From: Setomelanomma holmii
Lineage: Eukaryota > Ascomycota > Dothideomycetes > Pleosporales > Phaeosphaeriaceae
Direction: 5' to 3'
DNA length: 64,000 nt
NCBI GenBank assembly: GCA_010015745.1
Contig: ML978204.1
Location: 1-64,000, forward strand
A program made the translations under genes and the position numbers. The notes beneath the pieces were generated by a model. It was not told the DNA's origin. It was given only the letters and a program-made list of their open reading frames with translations, and made no database searches. Each line of letters opens with the position of its first letter. Positions within the stretch are counted from its first letter, which is position 1. Shown in pieces: positions 23,858-36,267 of the stretch.

Positions 23858-26800
23858 TCAGCAAACTTGCACCGTCCACTGCTCAAGCAAGATGTCCACG
23901 ATATCACTACCATGGTCTGAGCCTGATTCAGCATTTGTAGCGGTTTCTGAGCTCGATGTCGACGGTGACCGCGAATTTGACCTCCTTTTCTTCACTCTGT
24001 GGGGATCGACCTCTTTGCAATTAAACTCATTCGACACAAGCTCGAGTGTCCTCGATCTTTTCCTTCTTAGTCTGGAACGGGACCTGTCACGGTCCTTATG
24101 AATCGTAGAACCTGACCTTTCATCTTTATTTCTTCGAGCAACAGCATGAGCCGGGACGCCTAGATCTGCTATCGCTGCCAGGTTGCCCATGTCTCTGCCT
24201 CTCGAATACCTACAACTGCCGCTAGAGCTGATCGGTCTTCGCCTGGGGAAAGGCGATGCTGTTTGCGACATGTCTCGCGTGTGGACAGTGCCCGGAGTTG
24301 TCAAAGCTTCTGATCTCGAGTTATCTACGTCCATAGCACGTGTTCGGCTGTCTGAACGGCGACTCCTACGACGAGAAGGTATATAGCTGTCTCGGCTCGA
24401 GGAGCGCGAGCGCGAGTGTTCTTCCCGGGAGCGACACGTGGATCGTATGCGGTCATAGAGAGCTTTCCTGGCGGCAATGATAGCACCAGTTCCAACATTT
24501 CCGGCAAAGCTATCCCCACCTTCTCGTTCATTGGAGCTGGATCCCCCAAAGATGGACCTGGATCTAGATCTAGATCGCGAGTGGCTACGCGAACGGGAGC
24601 GGGCACCATTAGTGAGACGGTTAGCAGCAAGACCATCAAGCGCTGACTCGACAACGTGTCGCTTTTCACGTCTTGCTGGGTCCTTGTCTATCAGGCCGTC
24701 GATACCGGCAGCGCCAAGCGCAGCAGTGGCGATACGCTGGCCTTTCTTGCTATTCCATGGACCTTGGACCTTGCGGCTGCGAAAAGCTTCGACAGCACCT
24801 GCAACGATTGCGGCTTTGGCTGCTTGTTGCCATTTGTCAAACTTGCGACCCCCTCGGCTTCGACTTCGCGATCTGGAGACACAATATGGGGACCAAGAGC
24901 GCTGGCGAATGCGAGAGCGACCGCGTATTGCATATTCCTCGCGGTATTTTGTCTGCTGATAAAGGCTGGCGGGAGGTGGCAAGTCGCGTGGGATATCCTC
25001 GATGGTGTCTTCTCGGGCCTTGTAAGTAGGATCACGGTGTGGTAGTATACCACCACCTCCACGCTCAATATACGTGGTCTCGGTGATGTACTCGGGATTG
25101 CGCGGTCGGCGACTGCGATCTACTTCTGTAGCACCAGCCACGAGTGCGGCCTCGGATGCTTGCCTCCACTTCTCAGATCTGTCACCTTCTTTACTGCCAC
25201 TCCGTGATCTCGAATCGTAGCGAGAATAGTTGTCGTATTCTCCGTTCTCGTCACCCTCGTAGCCACGGTCGTCATGGCGGTCACGGTATTGGTCTAGAGA
25301 CGTTGAGCGGTTACGTCCTATTCCTGCGCCAATGGCTCCCCCCAAGCCCTTCGCCTTGCCAAAGTCTTTGACTAGGTCTACGACTGGCTTGCGGCGTAGG
25401 GAACTGGGTCTGCGCAACCTCGACTGGGACCTCGTCCGTGATCGAGACTTGGGTCGTGACAAAGCTCGAGCCCTTTTTTTAGCTTCAAGCTTGTCGTACA
25501 GTCCAGCCACAGCTGCTGAACCAAGACCAGCTGCGGCGATCGGAACACCTAGTCGAACTCGACTATGACTCCTGCCTCGAGATCTGCTTCTTCGTCGTTC
25601 CACAACACCGCCAAGAGCGGCACTAGCAAGACTGTCCATCGTATCAGGACGGTCGCTACGATGCCGAACAATGAGCTCGTCTATTTTGTCCGACTCCGCA
25701 CCACTTTCGTAACCACTTTTCTGCGACTTGCGGTGTCGTTTCTTCGCTGCTTCCGAAGCTGGCTTTGCAGCAACACTAACGATTTTGTCCAACTCAATGT
25801 TCGAGGGCGCGCGACTTTCACTCCGTGTTCGTCTTCGCTTTGGTTGGCGACCAGAACCCACAGAAGAGATCGAGGGTGCTTTTCGTCTGCTACTGGAGCT
25901 ACTTGTCGTGCGTTTCAGGGGAAAGGGATCACCGCCATCGTCCGCAGCAGCATCCGCGCGCTCTCGTATGATCACAGGAAGCTGAGGTTCTCGAAGAGGG
26001 CGTAGATACTCTTGGTCGTGTTGAGCATTTAATCGTGGACTGCTGATGCCGGGAGAAGTGGGCGAGTAGCCTGGCGAGGTGGGAGAAAAGCCGGGAGAGA
26101 TAGGGCTGTGACCCAAGAAGCCGGGCGACATTGGGGCGTATTCAAGTCTCGGGCCATTTGAGTATCTTCTGCAAACTTGCTGAGACTTTGCGCATTGTTG
26201 GCACTTCGGATAGCCAGGTTCGCATTTGATCTTCTTCTCACGGCAAGTAAGACATGCCTGTGCTAAGCGCTTGCGCGGCTTCCCAGCCTTTGTGATTCCC
26301 CACACTGGGTTCAGTGGTTCATCATCTGTGATGGCGCGACAATCTGTGCCATCCTCACAGATGTACGGGCTGATGCCTTCGTCACCGTAGCTGCGTCTAT
26401 ATTCAGTGAAGTCGCCCTGCTGCTGCTGCTGCTGCTGCGTCTTGTTGTCTGCAGCGTTGGAAGCATCTTGGGCTTTTGACAGCTGGGCCCTCATCTGGAC
26501 TTGCTGTGCAGGGGTCATCTGCGACAATTGATCGGGTGTCAGGTTAAGAACTGCTCCAGATCTGGTTGAAGCCATGAGAGGTGCTTGTGGAACAGCCTGT
26601 GCTGCCACATCTAACCCTTTAGAGCCGATGTCTATCAGCGTGTCAGATGCGAGCATAAATCAAACAAGGTAGAGTGTGCTTACCCTGAATTTCGGAGAAG
26701 TTGAATTCGCCCCTCACATTGAGCGCTTGATCGGCACCTACGTGAAGAAAGGAGTCAAAGTCGAAATTATCTAATGCGGCATTCTCATCCAGATCGAAAC

Positions 26801-29386
26801 CGCCGAGATCAAACATAGTGTCATCATCCGATGAGAAAGGCAATATCGGCGGATCGGTTATGGCTCTGACGTTTCCGGCCCTCAAATTACCATGTGCCAG
26901 GCTAGTCGAGGCCCGTGATGACTCGTACGAGGCTGGTTGCCGTTGTATGGTATAGGATTGCTGTGATATGTTCGGTCCTCCATACTGAGATTGCAAAGCA
27001 GATTGAAGCTGCGGTGCTCCCCGCGCATCGCCAGGATACAAGAGCCCTCCTCCGATCTGGCTATCCGGCTTAGGTGATTGTTCCACTTGATCTGAATGAC
27101 GCGGAATAGCTACCGGTAATCTCAAGCTTTGTGGACTTGACATGTTGTCCTGCTCTTGTCGCGCCATCAACAGTCGCTTCTTGTTCTGCTGTTCGAGAAG
27201 CATAAGTTGCATGTGGTAATCCTGTAGCGCATGATTTCCAGAATGAGTCGTCTGAATAGACGGCATTTGAAAGTTCGAGAAGCTATCCATGTGCATGGGC
27301 GTGGTGAGCGCGGCATCTTCAACATCGCGCGGATGAGACATATATTGAAGGCTCTCTCTGTGGGAGTTCTGGGAAGGCGCAGCACCCTTGCATCGAGCCT
27401 GTTCCATGTAGCTCTGCAATATCTCTCGAAATTGAGGTTCAGGGACTTTCAACAGCTGAGCTTCCAACTTTGGGTCGAAGTGAGCGTGCATCATACTGAA
27501 ACGCGCTTGCTCCATCAATTGCTGATGAGAACCTCCTGCAATGTTCGACTCTTGCTGTGCCCTTTGACGTAACAACATTTGTGGATCATGGTTCATCTGC
27601 CCTTGGATAGTCGTCTCAGTCGATGTTTGATTTGGGATGGTGGACGGCAATTGGGGCGTCTTCTGTGTTTGCTCAAAGCTCTCCTGCATAGGAGAACGGA
27701 TCTCCTCAAAGCTAAACAACGAATGCTGCGTATGAGGTGTTGAACTGGTGCGTGAGTGGAGGGAAATTGATTGTGCCGGATTGAAGAAGATGGCAGAGTT
27801 GTTGGGGACGTCATATTTGCTGCGACCGACATCAACCCAGCCGTGGTCATTGCTGGAAAGCGAGCGAACTTCCATCCACTGAGCACCGGCCTTTCCCTCT
27901 GACATACTGGCGGTAGCTGCGTTTGAAGCGGTGACGTCAGGCACGTTCGATATGCTGGTGAAGTCCTGCTGAAAGTCTGCCATTCGGAAAGGTGAATTGC
28001 CTAAGTTTGACCCATCCTTAGTTGTGGGTATCATTGCGAAAGGCGCCATGCTCGCCGAGGTCGACAAGGTGGCCTGCGATGTATTCAACGAGAAGTCTGC
28101 CGGCGACGACTGCGGTTGTAATTTGACCACTGGTTTATCCTTTGCGGTAGGCGCAAGTCCTTGCGATTCTAGTCGCATAGTTTCTGGCTTCTCGTCATAA
28201 TTATGTCGCAGCCAGTTTGCTAATATCGGGTTCACGATAGAGATTGAGTCTGTTGCTTTTGAAGACGATGGCAAAGGAACTATCGAAGGCATATGTAATG
28301 TGCTCGTAGGACCATGGTCCACGGAAGAGCCAAAGAATGCCTCCGGTTTTGTCCACGTAGTCGCCGGTGGCTGTACAACATCCGATTCCCACTTCTTTTT
28401 AAATCGCATATACATCTTGTGGACTCGCTTCTTTTTGTGCATTTTACTCTTCTGAGAGCTATCGAAACTCTTTTGGAGAACCGTAATGCGCTTCAACAAT
28501 TTCTGGACATGCTTCGCTGCTCTAGAGAGTTCTTCGAGTGACAGCTTTTCGTCATCATCGTCAGTCGCGGGCGCATCACTATCGGACGAGTCGGAGTCCG
28601 ACGCGTCTAGATCAATAGTTATGGTATTGATGTTAGGCGCTTTGTCGTCTGTTGTCTTCTCAATGCGTGCTTGCGCTGGAGGAGGTTGACACATGAGCTC
28701 AAGTGTCGGAACCCGAGACGGCACTATTGAGCCCTGAAGTGTCGCTCCATCGTCGAGTGTGACCTTGCTGAGTTTGCTCTCGAGCGCCTGCAGGCTTTTG
28801 AGTGAGCCTTGCTGGCGTTGATGCAGCTCACGGATTTTTTCGCGTTCCTTCACAAGCGCGTCCTTCTCCAGCTGCCTGTAGCTCTGATTAGTATCGAGAT
28901 CCGAAGTGTTTCAGGGTGTCTGTACCCTCGAGCTTGTCCTTGCGCGAGCTGCAGCACGTGCAGCAGCAGAACAAGACTGTTCTTAAGACTGTCCAATCTT
29001 CTTCTGTGAAGCTCAAGCCGTTGCTCTTTCATCGGCCATGAGATCTTTCCCGCGAAGCTTAGGCCCTTTTTGCCGTCTTTGCACACTTTCCTCCTCTTAT
29101 CAACCAATTCAGATATGTCCTCGAAGACAGCCCCGCACCGCTTGATCAGGTTGTTTGCATCTTGAATGGCCTTTTTCGAAACAACAGACTTTGCGTCTTC
29201 TGTTTCGAAAACTCTGGCAACACTTTCGAGTGCGTTTGACGTTAGTTCGACATCTCCGGCGATGTCGGTGATGTCTTGGTCCGCGCGCAGGGCTGAGGTC
29301 GTGAAGTTCCACAGCTCGGATGAGAGCTTGACCCCTGCGCCAGCGATCTGAACGATGCTAGCGACGAGGCCGATGACCTCGGCCAT
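23858..29386 (-). CDS. Large Fungal_N / Zn2Cys6 / RS-rich nuclear protein, 1808 aa
   Basis: Exons 29386-28926, 28875-26684 and 26631-23858; introns of 50 and 52 nt keep the frame (5427 nt). Residues 1 to about 150 (MAEVIGLVASIVQIAGAGVK) match the N-terminal Fungal_N domain seen in STAND-like and regulatory fungal proteins. A Gln/Ser-rich region follows, with a polyQ run. At about 1011-1038 is a Zn2Cys6 cluster, ACLTCREKKIKC then KCQQCAKSQQVC. Directly after it come heptads SPGFSPTSPGYSPTSPG, like the RNA polymerase II CTD. The C-terminal 750 residues are Arg/Ser-rich with Ala-rich helical units (QAAKAAIVAGAVEAFRSRK) of DUF3824 type. The product is probably a nuclear regulator linked to transcription or RNA processing; the exact role is unknown. 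The Zn cluster in mid-protein is unusual for this class. Confidence 0.8.
26417..26438. repeat. CTG/CAG microsatellite encoding polyQ
   Basis: About seven CTG units on the plus strand, read as Gln codons (NKTQQQQQQQGDF) in the large RS-rich protein. Confidence 0.9.
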
Positions 29387-29853
29387 CGCGATAGTGTCAA
29401 TCAAGCGCTTGATCTATACAGAGACAGATGTTGATTTCACGGTAAGGTCTGGCATGATGACGGGCTGAGAGCTCGAGGGTTGAGGTAGATGTCATGATGG
29501 GGGCTGAGCCGTCAGTCTCAGGTGCTGCGGCCTGAGGCTGTGGCGTGCGCATCGTCGCACATGGTTGGATGACTTTTCAGCCTCGCCCGCAAAGGCTGGG
29601 GGTAGCAAGATTGCGAGACAGCGACGATGCAATCCTGTGACAATGTTGATGATCTAATTGAGAAAGAGATCAGGAATCTCGTAGTCAAAATTGGACCCTG
29701 ATAGACTAACCACGTTCACCAAAGAGAAAGGCACGAAGACTAGTCCACGACGAACCTGGAATATCTTGAGTCTCCAAATCTTTGATTTAGGAATAGACAT
29801 AGTGCTGGACAAGTCGATGCTACAAAAGGCCAGGCGAAATTGGGCAGCCCTAT
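29387..29853. other. Intergenic
   Basis: Upstream region of the large regulator and 3' flank of kynureninase. No gene seen. Confidence 0.5.
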
Positions 29854-31332
29854 CTACAACCTCGCTTCAACAACACCACCCTCTTTCCTCCGCTCCGTCT
29901 CTTCACTCACATCCTTCGACCCCAACGCCTCTTCAAATATCCGCATAAACCTCCACACATCCTCGAAAGTATTGTACATTGGTACCGGCGCTACTCGAAT
30001 GATACCCGGTTTCCGCTTATCGCATATAACACCGCCATTCTCCAGCGCTGCACTCACATCCTCCATCAAATCTTCCTGTAGCAACACGCTGAGCTGCGCA
30101 CCGCGAAACCTTGGATCCGTGGGTGAAATGACTTGGAATGGGAAGGCACCATCCTTGATGTTTTGACTGGCTATCTGGGACAGGAGATGCTCGGCATACG
30201 CAGTAAGCAGCAACGAGCGTGATCGTAGATCACCCATTGAAGTCTTCTGGAATACGCTCAACGACCCGGCCAAGCACGTGAGGTCAACGATGGAAGGGTT
30301 CGAGCATTGAAAACCCTGTGCGCCAGGTGTGGGTTTGAAGTTGTTGTCCATGAGGAAACGACTCGACTTGGCATGGCCGTACCAGCCCTTAAGACCTACG
30401 TTAGGCCCGTTGTCGCCGTGCTTGGAGTGCACGAAAGCACCAGCTACCGCACCAGCACCGGAATTCATGTACTTGTATGTGCACCAGCATGCAAAATCGA
30501 CGTCCCAGTCGTGCAGCTTGAGTTCGACATTTCCAGCTGCGTGTGCGAGATCCCAACCGATGGTGATGCCGCGCTTGTGTGCGTGTGCAGTGATGGTGGG
30601 GATGTCGAGGAGTTGGCCCGAGTAGTACTGGATGCCGGGAAGCATGATGAGAGCTAGCTCGTTTGCTTCTTGGTCAATGAGGTTGATGATGTTGTCGGTG
30701 GTCATGAGGTAGCCATCATCTGGCTTGACGAGTACCATGGACTTCTTGGGATCAAGACCATGCCACTCTATTTGCGATTCAATGGCGTACCAGTCGCTGG
30801 GGAACGGACGCCATTCGCACATGATCTTATGCTTCTGTTCTTTTGGCTTATAGAAGGCAGCCATCATCAGATGCAGATTGATTGTCAATGTGTTCATGGC
30901 AACAATTTCCGATGGCGAAGCGCCCACGATGTCAGACATTCGTCTCGAGCATTCTGCGGCCAGATCTTGATAGGGTGTGAGTGGTGATTCTTGAAGTTGT
31001 GTGAAGTGGCCGCCAACAGCAATAGATCCCCATGTCTTCAGATATGCGCTCAAGTACTCCCCAACGGCTTTAGGCTGTAGGCCGAGCGAATTGCCGCAGA
31101 AGTAGATGCTCTCATCATCCGTACTTGAGGCAGGAGCAGCGGTTTGGGCATCGTCCTTCAGTGTCTTCCTCTTCAACTGTGCTTTTGTTGGAACCACGAA
31201 CTCTTTTCGCAATGTCCTTGGAAAATTACTGCTGGTTTCGAGAGATTTTGCAAAGTTCAGTGTGTCGGCGTTCACTGGCCATTCGAGCTTTTGCCCCTCG
31301 CGGAGCTGACGGATTGCGGCTGTGGCGTCCAT
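29854..31332 (-). CDS. BNA5: Kynureninase, 492 aa
   Basis: Intronless, ATG at 31332. PLP-dependent fold-type I enzyme that cleaves kynurenine or 3-hydroxykynurenine to anthranilate or 3-hydroxyanthranilate plus alanine. Visible motifs: YFCGNSLGLQPKAV (78-90), MNTLTINLHLMMAAFY, the PLP aspartate in GWDLAHAAGNVEL, and the Schiff-base lysine K287 in CTYKYMNSGAGA. The segment FQCSNPSI follows, and IIRVAPVPMYNTFEDVW closes the small domain. Length is normal. It is divergent from the indoleamine dioxygenase gene with 394 bp between start codons, so two steps of the kynurenine pathway probably share a promoter. Confidence is very high. Confidence 0.95.
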   Translation of the reverse strand: MDATAAIRQLREGQKLEWPVNADTLNFAKSLETSSNFPRTLRKEFVVPTKAQLKRKTLKDDAQTAAPASSTDDESIYFCGNSLGLQPKAVGEYLSAYLKTWGSIAVGGHFTQLQESPLTPYQDLAAECSRRMSDIVGASPSEIVAMNTLTINLHLMMAAFYKPKEQKHKIMCEWRPFPSDWYAIESQIEWHGLDPKKSMVLVKPDDGYLMTTDNIINLIDQEANELALIMLPGIQYYSGQLLDIPTITAHAHKRGITIGWDLAHAAGNVELKLHDWDVDFACWCTYKYMNSGAGAVAGAFVHSKHGDNGPNVGLKGWYGHAKSSRFLMDNNFKPTPGAQGFQCSNPSIVDLTCLAGSLSVFQKTSMGDLRSRSLLLTAYAEHLLSQIASQNIKDGAFPFQVISPTDPRFRGAQLSVLLQEDLMEDVSAALENGGVICDKRKPGIIRVAPVPMYNTFEDVWRFMRIFEEALGSKDVSEETERRKEGGVVEARL

Positions 31333-31726
31333 TGCAGTACAAATAGTCGTTCACGACGTGATCAGAGGTTGAAAATTATGAAGCTGAAAGTGGTGCGCGA
31401 GGTTATCGATAGATGATCAGTGAGTTTGCGAGTATAAATATTCCAGGCTGTCAATTACGTTGCATTTCTTTCACCTTTGGACATCCGACGACTCGACGCT
31501 AAACAAGTCGCTTTTCCGACACCTTCCAGATTCGTGTAAGCGCCCGTTCCGACAGTCTTCCGTCCCGACAGTATTGATACGTAACTTCACTGTGAGATCA
31601 AGTTCGAATGATCGTGAAAGAAGGTGGATCCTGTTTGCTCGACGATAAATGCGGTCTTCGCCGCATTGCTAAACAAATGTATCACTCCAAGCCTAGCATC
31701 GATTGTCTAGCACCTCTACCTCCGTC
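31333..31726. promoter_or_regulatory. Bidirectional promoter, kynureninase / indoleamine dioxygenase
   Basis: The 394 bp between two divergent kynurenine-pathway start codons. A TATA-like TATAAATATT lies near 31433-31442 on the plus strand. Pyrimidine-rich stretches precede the dioxygenase start. No binding site for a named regulator can be assigned by eye. Confidence 0.55.
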
Positions 31727-33035
31727 ATGAGCCCTCATAGAGTCGACGTGCTTCCGTCGCCGGCAGCATTACCATCATACGGAATCTCGAAAAATGGCTT
31801 CCTGCCAACCGATATCCCTCTGCTTCACCTTTCGAGCGACTACTACCAGCCCTGGGAGCGCATCATCGAGGCATTACCCACCCTGATCGAGAAGCAAGAA
31901 ATCAGACAGAGTGTAGATGAGCTTCCCGTTCTCAGCACTTGCCATCTATATAGCGAGGCAGAATGGCAGCGAGCGTATTCGATGCTGGCTCTGTTTGCGC
32001 AAGGATACGTATGGACTGGTCCGGAACCATCTGAGGTATGTCGACCCTGTTGAGTAGTCCATTCATTGCTGACCTTCCCTGAAGCGCCTGCCACCTGCCA
32101 TTGCCGTTCCATTCCTCCAAACCGCCGAACATCTCGAAGTGTATCCCATTGCGACATACGCTGCGTTGAACTTATGGAACTGGCGTCCGCTTAAAAAAGG
32201 ATTAGATCTCACCCAACCCGAGAACATGGTTGCAATTCACACGGCCTCTGGTACTGTTGACGAATCGTGGTTTTTCATCATTTCAAATGCCATGGAAGCG
32301 AGAGCTGGTCCGATGATAGCAACGATGCTGGCTGCTATCGAAGCGGTTGGTGCGGATGATGTCTCCACTATCATCCACTCGTTAAAGTACTTTAAACGCA
32401 GCATGGACGACATCGGCACGCTCCTGGAGCGGATGGACGAGCGTTGCAACCCCCAGTTATTCTATCACGAGATCCGCCCGTTCCTGGCGGGCAGCATGAG
32501 TATGGAGGCGGCGGGTCTTCCTAATGGTGTCTTCTACGATGAAGGCGAAGGCAAAGGTTCGTGGAGGAAGTATCGCGGTGGAAGCAACGGACAGAGCTCA
32601 TTACTTCAATTCTGCGACGCGGTCCTATCTGTGAACCATGCACGATGCAGCGGTTTCCATGCAGAAATGCGCCAATACATGCCCGGCCCTCATGCGAGAT
32701 TTCTTGACGATGTCGAAGCAGTCGCGAACATCCGAAGCTACGTTGACGGCCACCGAAACAACATTGAGCTTCTTACTGCGTTCGACGAGGCGGTCGCAGC
32801 ACTCAGCGGATTCCGTGACAAGCACATTGCTCTGGTTACCCGGTACATAATCATACCTAGCCGCATGGCGAAACCCGCAAATTTGATTAAGCGACGAGAT
32901 ATTGCATCGGCGTCGACAGAACTGGCATTTGAGAAGCCGCAAACGCAAGAGTTGGTCGGTACTGGTGGTACGAAGCTGATACCATTCCTGCGTACTTCGC
33001 GGGACGAGACCAGCGAGGCAGCGGTTGGGCCGTGA
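31727..33035 (+). CDS. BNA2: Indoleamine 2,3-dioxygenase, 419 aa
   Basis: Exons 31727-32035 and 32085-33035 with a 49-nt intron; the ATG at 31727 begins MSPHRVDVLPSP. A haem enzyme that opens the indole ring of tryptophan to N-formylkynurenine, the first step of the kynurenine pathway to NAD. Characteristic blocks are seen: LPPAIAVPFLQTAEHL, WNWRPLKK, EARAGPMIATML, RPFLAGSMSM, YRGGSNGQSSLLQFCDAVL, and RDKHIALVTRYI, which holds the proximal haem-binding His (about residue 350). Length fits fungal IDO. No signal peptide; cytosolic. Neighbour of kynureninase, which acts after formamidase in the same pathway. Confidence 0.94.
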
Positions 33036-33574
33036 TCGTGACATAGTCCAGAATGGGATGATCTGGATGTAAACACTATGCTGAAGAATGTCACCGCTTT
33101 GTCGGGATGACGGAGTTGCGGGAGGAAATGTCCTGTCGCGGCCGGCACGCGCTCGTGGACCTGGTCCCAGATCGCGATCAAATTACCTACAACGGCAATA
33201 ACTGATCTGAGTGTGGATGACAGCGGCCTAATGACAGCGGCTCAGAGATGCCGGCGCCTAGCAATTGTGCCGGCAAGACCGAACAGAGTCGAACTCAGGG
33301 TATGGCTTGTAGAGAAAGTGCTAGAACATCACAAGTCGCCGAGGGGCTGGCTACTGAGAAGCGCATTTGCTTCAGCTTCGTAGAAACAGAATTCCATGTT
33401 AGCCCAGTGTTGTCCGTTGCCGTTACATGTGAGGTGTTCGAAGTTGAGTGTCAAATGTTGCCGGACTGATCAATGCCGTCATTTCCCGGCGCTAGCATGG
33501 AAAGGTAAGGCGCGTTGGCGTCGAGATTGCCTCGTGCTTCCGATGCGTTTTGTGCTTCCGTTCCGACAGCGACC
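33036..33574. other. Intergenic
   Basis: 3' flank of the dioxygenase and promoter of the Zn2Cys6 gene; no gene supported. Confidence 0.5.
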
Positions 33575-35982
33575 ATGACGGACGAAACTCATGATCCTCG
33601 GACGCGACCAGAGAAGCGTCGCCGCCTCGAACGTGTGACAGCAGCTTGTGATCTCTGCAAGAAACGCAAAGTGAAATGCGACGGAGTAAGTTGGCTATTG
33701 CCCTTCTCGGTGTGCTTCATGACAACTTTTGCTGATCCGTCGGATCTCAATAGCTACGCATGACGCCTGGCGCAGCTATGATATGTAATAAATCATGGCG
33801 ATAAGGCGCTGATGCACTCCAGACACAACCATGTGCTTATTGCAAACGGAAGAACAGCGCGGCAAGTTGCTCATTCACTGCTGCACAAGTGCGCGGCCAG
33901 GCTCTCTCTGCTGCCAACACCCCGAACGTATCCGCCGGAGAAAGAAATGCTCCACGTAGTCGAGCCCACAGTCAAGGCAACGCAGAATTATCACGGGGCC
34001 GAGGGCTCGACCAGTCATCATCGCCTACTGCCAGTAGAGATGACTACCACGACGATACTGTGGTCCCTTTGGAGGGCCGCATACTTCGTGACGCTCAGGG
34101 CAAGGTCATCTTCATCGGCGACTGCGCACCTTTATCCTTTCTACAGACAGCCAGATACCTGATCTCATCTGAAGTCGACCCCGATGGGTTTGCTGCACAA
34201 GCTTCACGAGACTCAATGATTGAAGTAACACGCGCTGCAACAAGTTCGAGTCCGGCACACTGGTCCCCGATTGACCCAGACAAGGTACGAAATCTTGTTG
34301 AGGAGTATTCGACAGTCACTAGCGGTCTTGTCGACCTCTTCGATCATAATGATCTCGTGAGAGAGATCAGTACCTGGGCTTTCACGCCTACGGCAGCAGT
34401 TCGTTCGGAGGAGTCGAGTGTGGCGGCCTTTTACCTGGTACTCGCGATTGGAGCGCAAGAATGTGATGAAGCCAAAGCGGAGGGCTGGTTCGGTCACGCA
34501 CGCGACCTTCTCACAAAGCACATGTGCAATAGCATGAATGTTGCTACGGTCCAAGGCCTCACTCTTGTGGCTATATATATGCTACGCGCGTTCCAACCCA
34601 ATGGCGCCTACTTGTACTTCTGTAAGTCAGGAACATTCCGTTTGCTCAACATGAGACTATCACATTGACTGGGCGGTGGGTTCGGCACATATGACGAGTC
34701 TGAAGATCGTCTTCATGCTAGACGAGCTGCCCATCATCGGCCTATTACCGAGCATAACTGCTAACTGCTCGCAGCTCTAGCTGCACGAAGTGCATATGCC
34801 ATTGGCATCCATCGAACTGAGGTTAACGCCTCCTTTGGCGGCGCAATAAGAATCGTCAGAAATCGGATCTGGAAAAGTCTGCGTGTAGTCGATATGCTGA
34901 TCAGCTGCATCTTGGGCCGACCACCCTCGACTTCGGATGTTGACTGCACCGTCAAGTACAATGCTCCACAACGAGGGCGAGATGCACCACTTGACATGCT
35001 AGATCCAAGCGTACAGATTTTCATGATCATCGAGCGCGTCGTCGTGGAGGTCTACTCTCGCAAGAGAATCTCCATTCGAATTGCGGACTACGTGTCACGC
35101 CAACTCAAGGGTTGGGCATCGAATTGGCTGGAAATCTTGACCAATCAGATCACCCAGGTAGACTCCAGGAGCATTACCCGCAGCGCTGTCGTCGGATCCT
35201 GCTCGACATTGTGCTCCTACTACTATGGTATCATGCTACTCACAAGACCTTTCCTCATATACGAGATATACGAACATCTCGGTGCTTCGCTAAGAGGCGG
35301 AGGTTCGCAGAGCGATCATCGGGAGAAGCGGAAGTATGCAGATGCTGCTCTCGATGCTGCCGCTTCCTTCATCGACTCGCTGCAGCTAGTCATACAGTCG
35401 AAAGCGATGCCACAACGCATGCCGCTCGTGGTGCCATGGCTTTTCACTACCGCGCTTGTATTGGCTGTGGGTATACTCGGACGCTCAGGTCTCCTATTTG
35501 AGGACAGCTGTCAGGCCTCAATCAGCTGCCTGGACTACTTCGGCGAAAGCGATCCACATGCGAGGCAATACTCGCTCATCGTCCAGTCACTGCTGAAGAT
35601 CACGACTGCGCACGTCAAGAGGAGAGAAGCAAGCATGCGGTTGCAACGCAAACAAGCATCATCCGAGCTTTTCGGCCTGCTGCCTTCTGTATCTGAGGCG
35701 CAAGTGCGAGCTCGAGGGCCATCGGTCACAAGTTGTGTGGAACAATTATCCAACCCTGTCGCTCCTCGTCCCTCAGCACAAGACGCGACTTCGGCTACGG
35801 CACCGTTCGATTGGAACATGTACGATGCCGACTTCTTCGCTCTACCATGGCCGAACGAGAATGATCAAGGACTCCAGGACTTTTTACAGCCTGGGACACA
35901 CACTCTCGATGGAGCTACCGTTGCCGACATTCCACTATTCCCAATCTACGACCAGCAAACTGGGGGAGCCTTCGAGTGGTGA
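33575..35982 (+). CDS. Zn2Cys6 transcription factor with fungal-specific TF domain, 705 aa
   Basis: Exons 33575-33685, 33823-34621 and 34775-35982; the introns are longer than usual here (137 and 153 nt) but join in frame. The binuclear zinc cluster is split by intron 1: AACDLCKKRKVKCDG, then TQPCAYCKRKNSAASC, preceded by a basic stretch RPEKRRRLERV. The middle homology region follows (ISTWAFTP, VQGLTLVAIYMLRAFQPNGA, SLAARSAYAIGIHRTE, WKSLRVVDMLISCILGRPPS), and the tail is acidic and aromatic (FDWNMYDADFFALPWPNEN), like an activation domain. It is a nuclear DNA-binding regulator. It sits about 540 bp downstream of indoleamine dioxygenase, so a role in tryptophan catabolism is possible but unproven. 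Intron 2 could hide a tiny exon. Confidence 0.85.
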
Positions 35983-36267
35983 CCAGCACGCGTGAACATG
36001 AAACATTGCTAGAGACACTCGACATGCTTAGCACGCTCATACGCTTTGGATATGCGCTCCATATCTTATTCAGGATGGCACCACGACGCGTATCATACCG
36101 TATGACGTCTTTAAGCAATGTGAATTCATCACTACCCGAGCGCTGACAAACTAGTAACCCAAACACTTTTCCCGCATTACTAACACACATTATGTACCAA
36201 AGAAAGAGAAATCGGGGTATATATGTACAATCTGAATCCTTTGAAAAAGAACCACGTCTTTTCCCCC

